This document shows, in pieces, positions 1-5,988 of a stretch of DNA of 8,466 nucleotides; the stretch's first letter is position 1, and each line of letters starts with the position of its first letter. The translations under genes and the position numbers were made by a program. The stretch is from contig JAKAEG010000130.1 of the NCBI GenBank assembly GCA_021819985.1, positions 1-8,466 of the forward strand, read 5' to 3'. The stretch is from Nitrospirota bacterium. Its GTDB lineage: Bacteria > Nitrospirota > Thermodesulfovibrionia > Thermodesulfovibrionales > JdFR-88. The notes below the pieces were generated by a model. It was given only the letters and a program-made list of their open reading frames with translations, searched no databases and was not told where the DNA came from.

Positions 1-1
1 A

Positions 2-1747
2 GTGATGTGGGGCGGAGAAGTCTTTGAGACACCGGGTCCCCCAAAAAAAACGGTAAAAAGAGAAACAAAAAATAAGGCTATATCGTATGACCTGACCGGT
101 TATGCGGCTGACCCGGAGCAGGCCCCCATGAAAGAAAAAATTGAAGAAATTAAAATCAAAAATGTCCCTTCGCCGGTTTTTTCCGATGGACTGGCCCAAA
201 TAAGACAGACAGGCGGATACGGGGCTTTTCTCCTTCACGCGCCCGCGCTGTCCGCCATGGAATTTATTCTGGCCGCCATACAGAACGGGATTTTTTTAAA
301 TCCTGGACAGAATAGTGCGGGGACTGCCGGAACCGGGGTAATTGTCACTTGCCCAACCCGGTCCTGCTTAAGCGAATATGAGGCCGCTTTCGCGCCAGTT
401 TTCGGCGGCAGGCTCTGCCTGCTGCACGGCGGGCTTACTCCTGCCCAAAAAAGGCTCGCATATGCGCGGATATTGAAAGGGGAGGCCGATATTGTGTTGG
501 GTACCAGGGTCGCTGTATTCGCCCCCCTGAAACACGTGTCCCTCATAGCTGTTACCGGTGAAGAGGACCCGAACTACAAGAACCAGGAAGACGTAAAGTA
601 CGGGGCCAGAGAGGCGGCCGTGATGAGGGCCTGGCTGGAGAAGGCCCGCATTATTCTTTCCTCTGAATGTCCATCCGCTGAATCGTACATGAACACGCTA
701 AAGGGCAAATACAGATATATCCGCCTTGAAGGGCAGAGACCCCATGTGCGGCTTATCAGGGACCGCCGGAAAAATCAGGAGAACAAAAACGCAAACAAAG
801 TAAAAGCGCCTCTGATGAATAAGACTCCTGCCTATCTTATTGACAACACTGTAAAAGACGCGCTTTCAAATGCGCTCAAAAAAGGTAAAAGTGCATTGCT
901 TCTGGCCAACAGGCAGGGGCATTCGGTGCCGTATTGCGAGGAATGCGGCCATTTCGAGCGCTGCCCTTCCTGCGGCACCGCTCTGGTATTCCATAAAAAA
1001 GGAGCGCTCTTATGTGATTACTGCGGACATTCTCAGGATTGCATGCCCGAGACCTGCGGCAAATGCGGAGGGCACTCGCTAAAACCATTGGGCGCGGGTA
1101 TAGAAAGGCTTGCGGAGGAAATTAAAGAGCTGCTTCCCATGGCGTCCGTGCGGACCGGAGGCAGGAAAGGACAGATAGAGGACAAGGCAGAGGAAGAGAC
1201 CGGGGATGAGGCCATGATCTTCCTGGGGACTAAAAACATATCAAAAGAAGCCATGACCTCAGGGGCCGGCGCAGCCGCCCTGATACATCCCGAGTCCGCT
1301 TTTTTCAAGCCTGGATTCAGGGCAAGAGAAAGACTTTTTTCGGAGATAAACCACATCGCGGGAAGACTTTCTCCCGGCGGGGTCCTGTACATACAGACAC
1401 AAACGCCGGAACTGTTTCAGGCCATGAAAGACCTCGATTACGGAATATTCATCGAGACCGAACTGGAAGAAAGAAAGGCCCTGGGCTATCCGCCTTTTTC
1501 CAGGCTGGCCCAGATAAACATCAAGCCTGAAGGCAAAGTGGCCCTTTCAATGCCGAAATTAGGGAGCATGCCTGAAATTGACGGGGTCGAGGTGCTTGGG
1601 CCGGTGCTAAAAAAGGACGAGAGGGGTAAAAAGTTCCATTCCATTTTAATAAAGGCCCCATCCGCCCAGGCGCTAAGGAATGCGATCACAGCCACTCTTC
1701 GATCAATTAAATCCGGCAAGGTCACGGTCGATATAGACCCGGTGTAA
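2..1747 (+). CDS. priA: Primosomal protein N' (PriA), 5'-truncated by the window edge, with degenerate helicase motifs
   Basis: PriA binds stalled forks and D-loops and reloads the replisome. The 581 visible residues align with PriA from just after the N-terminal 3'-end-binding domain, and family members are usually about 700-800 residues. The true start therefore probably lies left of the window, and the GTG at position 2 is only the first possible codon. The zinc-binding module is intact: CEEC (312-315), CPSC (321-324), CDYC (338-341) and CGKC (352-355). The C-terminal GYPPF motif (495-499) is also intact. The ATPase motifs are not. The Walker A region reads LLHAPALSAME (77-87) where GVTGSGKTE is expected. 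The DEEH box reads GEED (186-189). The SATPS box reads SECPS (221-225). The GTQM-KG motif reads GTKNISKEA (409-417). The QVAGRAGR motif reads HIAGRLSP (451-458). By this reading the protein cannot hydrolyse ATP. The gene converges on ribF. Family assignment is firm; loss of helicase activity is inferred. Confidence 0.88.
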   Translation: MMWGGEVFETPGPPKKTVKRETKNKAISYDLTGYAADPEQAPMKEKIEEIKIKNVPSPVFSDGLAQIRQTGGYGAFLLHAPALSAMEFILAAIQNGIFLNPGQNSAGTAGTGVIVTCPTRSCLSEYEAAFAPVFGGRLCLLHGGLTPAQKRLAYARILKGEADIVLGTRVAVFAPLKHVSLIAVTGEEDPNYKNQEDVKYGAREAAVMRAWLEKARIILSSECPSAESYMNTLKGKYRYIRLEGQRPHVRLIRDRRKNQENKNANKVKAPLMNKTPAYLIDNTVKDALSNALKKGKSALLLANRQGHSVPYCEECGHFERCPSCGTALVFHKKGALLCDYCGHSQDCMPETCGKCGGHSLKPLGAGIERLAEEIKELLPMASVRTGGRKGQIEDKAEEETGDEAMIFLGTKNISKEAMTSGAGAAALIHPESAFFKPGFRARERLFSEINHIAGRLSPGGVLYIQTQTPELFQAMKDLDYGIFIETELEERKALGYPPFSRLAQINIKPEGKVALSMPKLGSMPEIDGVEVLGPVLKKDERGKKFHSILIKAPSAQALRNAITATLRSIKSGKVTVDIDPV

Positions 1748-1855
1748 CAGCTCTTTCTGAGATAATTAGATAATTTCTGTTGCTAAAGCCTATTTTCCGC
1801 AGCAAAAATTATTAGTGGGGGGTAAATATTGGGAGGTGTTGCTACGTCTAATAGC

Positions 1856-1981
1856 CGTCATTCCCGAGGTAGTAATCAGGAATCCAGTGACTTTTTTGTT
1901 TTAAAATCAAAGGCAACGTCGCTGGCCAGACTTGATTTTTTTACGGATAAAATCGGGCGCTTAAGACATGCGGGAATGACG
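1856..1981. repeat. Palindromic intergenic repeat, copy 1 (degenerate interior)
   Basis: A perfect 11-base inverted repeat bounds this element: CGTCATTCCCG at 1856-1866 and CGGGAATGACG at 1971-1981. The left half can fold as a small hairpin, 1860-1866 with 1877-1883, with one mismatch. The interior is longer and more diverged than in the second copy at 5113-5184. The two copies share an exact 20-base stretch at their right ends (1963-1982 and 5166-5185). The element lies between the convergent ends of priA and ribF. It has no coding capacity of its own and resembles the REP/MITE-like palindromes scattered through many environmental bacterial genomes. The rest of the 293-base gap (1748-2040) is AT-rich, and I see neither a clear terminator nor a gene in it. 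Confidence 0.75.
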
Positions 1982-2040
1982 AACGAGAGGAATACCGGCA
2001 AAAAAGGAAATGGCAAAGGACTGAATTTCTTTCGCAAAAT

Positions 2041-2994
2041 TTAAATGAGCTTTATATCCCTTGCCGCTCCCAGGACCCTTCTGGCCTCATCCACGTCCTC
2101 TTTAATGGCGGCCTTGAGGGCCTCCGCTGAGGAAAACTTCTTTTCGTCCCTGATCCTTTTTACAAAATAGACAGCCAGGTCCTGTCCAAGGATGTCTCCC
2201 TTGAAATTCATTATATGGACCTCCGGGGAAAGCCTGCCTCCGTTAAAGGTCGGGTTCGTGCCGATGTTCATGACCGCGTCGTACATTTTTCCGGCGAGCT
2301 TCGTTTTTATGGCGTAAACCCCCTCCTTGGGAATGAGTTCATGAGGAGACAGAATATTGGCCGTCGGATAACCAAGCAGTTTCGAACCCCGGCCCGCGCC
2401 CTTCTCCACTTTGCCCTCTATCATGTATGCCCTTCCAAGCAGGGCGGACGCTTCGTATACCTTTCCCTTTTCAAGCAGGCCCCTTATGCGGCTGCTGCTT
2501 ACGACCTGTCCTTTCATACGGACGTTCCTGACCACGGTGAGCCTGAACCCGTATTTCCTGCCTCTGTTTCTGAGCAGGTCCGTAGTGCCCTTTTTGGCCC
2601 GCCCGAAGGCGTAGTTATGGCCCACCACTATCCAGACCGGATGCAATTTCTCCACAAGCACGCGCCTTATGAAGTCGTCCGGCTCAAGCCCTGCAAACTC
2701 CCGGTTGAAATTGATGAGCAGCAGCCGCTCTATCCCCAAATGCCCCATAATGCGCGCCTTTTCCTCCGGAGGAGTCATAAGGCTTGGGGCCTTTTCCGGG
2801 GAGAGCACTTTGATCGGGTGGGGATCGAAGCTCATGGCCATGGAACTTCCCCCGGTCTCTCTGGCCGCCTCTATCACTTTTCCCATTATCCGCTGATGAC
2901 CGATATGCACCCCGTCAAAGTTCCCTATGGTCAGCACCAGATTGGGCCAGGTCTTTTTTACACCCTCAAGTCCCCTGATTATCTTTATGCCCAA
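2041..2994 (-). CDS. ribF: Bifunctional riboflavin kinase / FAD synthetase (RibF)
   Basis: The enzyme phosphorylates riboflavin to FMN and adenylylates FMN to FAD in the cytoplasm. The 317 residues match the usual length. The N-terminal FAD synthetase domain shows the nucleotidyltransferase motif GNFDGVHIGHQ (24-34), GHNYAFG (125-131) and SSSRIRG (166-172). The C-terminal riboflavin kinase domain shows GRGSKLLGYPTAN (201-213), PKEGVYA (222-228), GTNPTF (245-250) and the Glu of PEVHI (E258). The start codon is TTG (2994-2992). It is chosen because it places the first strand about 20 residues before GNFDG, as in the family, and because no better codon lies between it and the upstream stop. No good Shine-Dalgarno sequence precedes it. 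It is in the same frame as coaE, separated only by that gene's TAA and one AAA codon, so its translation probably depends on coaE termination. Confidence 0.95.
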   Translation of the reverse strand: MGIKIIRGLEGVKKTWPNLVLTIGNFDGVHIGHQRIMGKVIEAARETGGSSMAMSFDPHPIKVLSPEKAPSLMTPPEEKARIMGHLGIERLLLINFNREFAGLEPDDFIRRVLVEKLHPVWIVVGHNYAFGRAKKGTTDLLRNRGRKYGFRLTVVRNVRMKGQVVSSSRIRGLLEKGKVYEASALLGRAYMIEGKVEKGAGRGSKLLGYPTANILSPHELIPKEGVYAIKTKLAGKMYDAVMNIGTNPTFNGGRLSPEVHIMNFKGDILGQDLAVYFVKRIRDEKKFSSAEALKAAIKEDVDEARRVLGAARDIKLI

Positions 2995-2997
2995 TTT

Positions 2998-3600
2998 TTA
3001 TTTTTCTCTTATCGTTTTCAATTGGGAAAGCTCCTCAAAAATGCGTTCTGCCTGCCATTTTGTCTCTTCAATGCCGCCCTGGTTATTTATAACATAGTCG
3101 GCCCTGGCCACTTTTTGCAGAAGGGGCATCTGCACGGAAAGCCTCTGCCTGACGCTTGCGGGGGGTATGCCCTGCGCCATAAGGCGCGCCAAAGCGGTCT
3201 TTTCGTCCACAAACACCGTTATTACCCTATCGAACATGCCTTCGTATCCCTTTTCATATAAAAGAGGTATCTCGACAACGGCTATAGGGAACGCCCCGGA
3301 ATTTTCCGACAATATTTTATTTATTTCTTTTATTGCAAGCGGATGAATGATGCCTTCGACCATGCCCCTCATTTCGGGGCTGGTGAATATCAGGCCGGCC
3401 AGTTTTTTTTTCGAGAGCTTTTCCTCTTCAAATACACTATCCCCAGCGGTCTCTTTTATTTTCCGGAGCACTTCCGGGTCTTCCAGGAGGTCCGCCACTA
3501 TCCGGTCCGCGTTTATGCAAAGGGCCCCCATTTCCCTGAAAATTGAAAGCACGCGGCTTTTCCCGCTGCCGTAATTTCCCGTTAAAGCCACTTTGACCAT
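2998..3600 (-). CDS. coaE: Dephospho-CoA kinase (CoaE)
   Basis: CoaE catalyses the last step of coenzyme A synthesis, ATP-dependent phosphorylation of the 3'-hydroxyl of dephospho-CoA. The protein has 200 residues, normal for the family. It shows the P-loop GNYGSGKS (8-15), the substrate Asp in INADR (D32), HP at 86-87, IPLLYE (111-116), the lid-type segment RQRLSVQ (151-157) and ADYVINN (167-173). The usual DAD motif reads NAD here. The second Asp, thought to be catalytic in the E. coli enzyme, is kept. The ATG start fits the family, since the P-loop begins seven residues in. No Shine-Dalgarno sequence precedes it, and a TATAAT box lies only five bases upstream. It is the first gene of a two-gene minus-strand operon with ribF. 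Confidence 0.95.
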   Translation of the reverse strand: MVKVALTGNYGSGKSRVLSIFREMGALCINADRIVADLLEDPEVLRKIKETAGDSVFEEEKLSKKKLAGLIFTSPEMRGMVEGIIHPLAIKEINKILSENSGAFPIAVVEIPLLYEKGYEGMFDRVITVFVDEKTALARLMAQGIPPASVRQRLSVQMPLLQKVARADYVINNQGGIEETKWQAERIFEELSQLKTIREK

Positions 3601-3611
3601 ACGCTATTATA
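3599..3611 (-). promoter_or_regulatory. Predicted -10 box giving a leaderless coaE transcript
   Basis: On the minus strand the bases before coaE read TGTATAATAGCGT and then ATG. The perfect TATAAT (3611-3606) leaves only five bases before the start codon. A transcript starting 6-8 bases past the box would begin at or within a base or two of the A of the ATG. I found no convincing -35 box at 16-18 bases, which lowers confidence. The absence of any Shine-Dalgarno sequence agrees with a leaderless mRNA. Confidence 0.4.
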
Positions 3612-3661
3612 CAGAAAACAGCATGCCCCGGCGGCTGAAATCCCTCTCTAAACCTTGAAAA

Positions 3662-3689
3662 TTGACGGGCCATCCTATATCTTTAAAGT
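3662..3689 (+). promoter_or_regulatory. Weak candidate promoter for proA
   Basis: TTGACG (3662-3667) matches five of six bases of the -35 consensus. Sixteen bases later TAAAGT (3684-3689) matches four of six bases of the -10 consensus. It would give a leader of about 80 bases before proA. It lies in the 175-base divergent region between coaE and proA (3601-3775). This is the best candidate there, but the -10 box is poor. Confidence 0.3.
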
Positions 3690-3775
3690 ATCAATAAAGA
3701 GGCAGAGGGCCCCTGTTTTCCATCTGGGAAAAAATAAAAAAACGTCTTTTCACTTTTCGAAGGAGGATATTTATC

Positions 3776-5047
3776 ATGGCTATAAACCAAATGGATATAA
3801 AACAGTTTGTCACCGGAAAGGCGATGGACGCCAGGGCCGGAGCAAGAGACCTCCTTAAGGCGGGCACTGACAAAAAAAATCTCCTATTGATAAAAATGGC
3901 CCAAGCCCTCCTGGACAAAGGGGCAGAGCTGATAAAGGAGAACGCGAAGGACGTGGAGGCCGCCCGCCGCAAAGAGCTTTCAAAGGCAATGCTGGACAGG
4001 CTCACGCTGACGGAAAAACGGATAAAAGAAATGGCTTGCGGGCTGGAAGAGGTAGCGGCCCTGCCAGATCCCGTAGGCGAGGTCCTCCATTTAAGGCCGC
4101 GGCCAAACGGCATGCAGGTAGGAAAGATGCGCGTGCCAATAGGCGTGATAGGGATAATCTATGAGGCCAGGCCAAACGTCACGGCGGACGCCACCGCGCT
4201 TTGCCTCAAGGCCGGTAATGCCGTCGTGCTCAGGGGCGGCTCAGAGGCCATAAACTCAAACCGCGCAATAGTGAATATCCTGAGGGACCAGGCGAAAAAA
4301 GAGGGCTTTCACGAGGGGATAATAAATTTCATAGACATACCGGAGCGGGAAGCCGTTCTGGAGATGCTCAAGCTGGAGGGGATAATCGACCTTATCATCC
4401 CCAGGGGCGGTGAAGGCCTTATCAGGACTGTCACGGAAAATTCCAGGATCCCCGTGCTAAAACATTACAAGGGCGTCTGCCATGTATTTGTGGACAGGGA
4501 CGCGGACCTGATAATGGCCAGGGAGGTCTGCCTGAACGCGAAGGTCCAGCGCCCCGGCACCTGTAACGCAATGGAAACCATGCTGGTTGATGAAACGATA
4601 GCGGAGGGCTTTCTGCCGATGGCGCTAAAGGCCATGGAGGAGAAAGGCGTAGCCATAAACGGAGACAAAAGGACAAAAGAGATATACCCGGCCGCGCAGG
4701 AGGTCAGCGAGGATGATTACTATAAGGAATACCTCGATCTGATCCTGAACGTCCGTGTAGTGGCGGGGATGGATGAGGCCATGGCGCACATCGCAAAATA
4801 CGGCTCCGCTCACACGGACTCCATAGTGACTATGAATTATGAAAAAGCGATGAGGTTTTTAAGGGAGGTGGACTCCTCCGCCGTCCTGATTAACGCCTCG
4901 ACCAGGCTGAATGACGGCGGACAGTTCGGGTTAGGCGCGGAGATAGGCATCTCGACGGACAAGATACACGCACGCGGCCCCATGGGACTTGAAGAGCTGA
5001 CCTGCACGAAATTCATCGTGCTTGGAAGCGGGCAGATAAGACAGTAA
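3776..5047 (+). CDS. proA: Gamma-glutamyl phosphate reductase (ProA)
   Basis: ProA reduces gamma-glutamyl phosphate with NADPH to glutamate semialdehyde, the second step of proline synthesis from glutamate. The protein has 423 residues, close to the usual 415-420, and is a member of the aldehyde dehydrogenase superfamily. Visible signatures are IGVIGIIYEARPNVT (122-136), ALCLKAGNAVVLRGGSEA (141-158), IIPRGG (207-212), the catalytic-cysteine segment QRPGTCNAMET (258-268, nucleophile C263) and the C-terminal block RLNDGGQFGLGAEIGIST (377-394) with KIHARGPMGLEELT (396-409). The ATG is set by a strong AGGAGG (3761-3766) nine bases upstream. The partner kinase gene proB is not adjacent within the window. 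The gene stands alone between a divergent coaE operon and a downstream palindromic repeat. Confidence 0.97.
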   Translation: MAINQMDIKQFVTGKAMDARAGARDLLKAGTDKKNLLLIKMAQALLDKGAELIKENAKDVEAARRKELSKAMLDRLTLTEKRIKEMACGLEEVAALPDPVGEVLHLRPRPNGMQVGKMRVPIGVIGIIYEARPNVTADATALCLKAGNAVVLRGGSEAINSNRAIVNILRDQAKKEGFHEGIINFIDIPEREAVLEMLKLEGIIDLIIPRGGEGLIRTVTENSRIPVLKHYKGVCHVFVDRDADLIMAREVCLNAKVQRPGTCNAMETMLVDETIAEGFLPMALKAMEEKGVAINGDKRTKEIYPAAQEVSEDDYYKEYLDLILNVRVVAGMDEAMAHIAKYGSAHTDSIVTMNYEKAMRFLREVDSSAVLINASTRLNDGGQFGLGAEIGISTDKIHARGPMGLEELTCTKFIVLGSGQIRQ

Positions 5048-5112
5048 AACGACAAGGCGCTTAAAAATAAAAAGGGGCTCGTAATAAATTTTCATGGGTA
5101 ATGGCCTTTATC

Positions 5113-5184
5113 CGTCATGCCCGAGGACCTTAATCGGGCATCCATTTTCACTTGGATTCCCGCCAAAGACATGCGGGAATGACG
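5113..5184. repeat. Palindromic intergenic repeat, copy 2 (well-preserved double hairpin)
   Basis: The outer arms CGTCATGCCCG (5113-5123) and CGGGAATGACG (5174-5184) pair at 10 of 11 positions. The inner arms 5135-5144 and 5153-5162 pair at 9 of 10. The element can therefore form one long hairpin. It can also form two small ones, 5117-5123 with 5135-5141 and 5156-5162 with 5174-5180, each with a perfect 7-bp stem and an 11-base loop. It shares 20 identical bases (5166-5185) with the copy near 1963-1982. It lies between proA and the E1-like gene in the 209-base gap 5048-5256. It might act as a bidirectional terminator or RNA-processing site, but there is no T-run directly after it. Confidence 0.8.
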
Positions 5185-5256
5185 ACACAGAATGTCGAAG
5201 CATTTTGAGATTTAATAAAAATAAAATTAAAAAAATCGTGGGGAGGTAATTCAGGG

Positions 5257-5988
5257 GTGTTGACCGATCGCGAACTCAAAAGGTATAACCGCCAGATGCT
5301 GATGGAGGGCTGGGGGGAAGACACACAAAAAAAGCTGAAAAACTCAACGGTGTTCATTGCCGGGGCGGGGGGGCTTGGCTCGCCGGTTGCCATATACCTG
5401 TCGGTTGCGGGCATCGGGCATATCAGGATATGCGATTTCGATTCTCCGGACTGGTCAAACCTTAACAGGCAGGTGCTCCATAGCCCGGCGAGGATAGGCA
5501 TAAACAAGGCGGTCTCCGGGAAAATGACGTTAAACGAGCTTAACCCGGACGTGGAGATCACCGCGTTTACTGAAAAGATAACCAGCGAATCTGTTGACGA
5601 GCTGGTGGGCAATGCGGACATAATCCTTGATTGCATGGACAACTTCCCCACCAGATACGTCCTTAACGAATCCGCCATGAGAAAAGGCATCCCCCTTGTT
5701 TTTGGGAGCATCTGGGGAATGGAGGGCAGGCTCAGTTTTATAAAAGCCCCGGAGACCCCCTGCCTCAAGTGCATTTATCCTGAAGCGCCGCCTTCAGAGG
5801 TGTTCCCGGTTGTTGGAGCAACCCCGGGCGTAATAGGCTCTCTGCAGGTGCTTGAAACTCTGAAATACCTGACCGGCATCGGCGAAAACCATAAAGGCAA
5901 GCTCCTTGTATGGAACGGCTATAAAATGGATTTCAGGAGCTACAAAGCCCACAAGGACCCGGAATGCGCCTCTTGCGGTAAAAATTGA
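5257..5988 (+). CDS. HesA/MoeB/ThiF-family E1-like adenylyltransferase
   Basis: Members adenylate the C-terminal glycine of a ubiquitin-like sulfur carrier such as MoaD or ThiS, for molybdenum/tungsten cofactor or thiamine synthesis. The 243 residues show the RYNRQ start helix (9-13), the nucleotide-binding GAGGLGSP (36-43), the Asp pair D60/D62, NLNRQ (68-72), K85, DCMDN (125-129) and the two zinc-binding CxxC pairs, C169/C172 and C237/C240. Where ThiF has a Cys just before the GVxG segment, this protein reads EVFPVVGATPGVIG (181-194), so the ThiF-type sulfur-transfer cysteine seems absent. That is closer to MoeB-like or archaeal-type relatives. The GTG start (a TTG follows directly) has a GGGAGGT box (5241-5247) nine bases upstream. 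The gene overlaps bioA by four bases. No MoaD/ThiS carrier gene is visible in the window, so the true partner is unknown. Confidence 0.88.
   Translation: MLTDRELKRYNRQMLMEGWGEDTQKKLKNSTVFIAGAGGLGSPVAIYLSVAGIGHIRICDFDSPDWSNLNRQVLHSPARIGINKAVSGKMTLNELNPDVEITAFTEKITSESVDELVGNADIILDCMDNFPTRYVLNESAMRKGIPLVFGSIWGMEGRLSFIKAPETPCLKCIYPEAPPSEVFPVVGATPGVIGSLQVLETLKYLTGIGENHKGKLLVWNGYKMDFRSYKAHKDPECASCGKN

Noticed and set aside
1775..1810. Possible priA terminator hairpin (TTGCT with AGCAA)
   Set aside because: The stem is only five base pairs with a 16-base loop and the tract after it is A-rich, so it is not a credible intrinsic terminator.
1829..2044. A 71-codon frame (TTG start) after priA with a ribosome-binding-like GGGAGG nearby
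   Set aside because: Most of it is the palindromic repeat. The GGGAGG overlaps the frame rather than preceding it, and the product shows no domain.
2215..3261. A 348-codon open frame on the plus strand
   Set aside because: It lies antisense to ribF and coaE, both of which are full-length, motif-complete genes. Its translation matches no family I recognise, so it is a shadow frame.
3691..4113. A 140-codon minus-strand frame across the proA start
   Set aside because: It is antisense to the well-conserved proA N-terminus. Its Ser/Phe/Arg-rich composition is typical of a shadow frame.
5205..5233. Possible promoter for the E1-like/bioA operon (TTGAGA with an A-rich -10)
   Set aside because: The -10 box is poor at any allowed spacing, and the start would fall in the ribosome-binding site.
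5148..5774. A 208-codon minus-strand frame
   Set aside because: It is antisense to the E1-like gene, begins inside the palindromic repeat and shows no recognisable domain.
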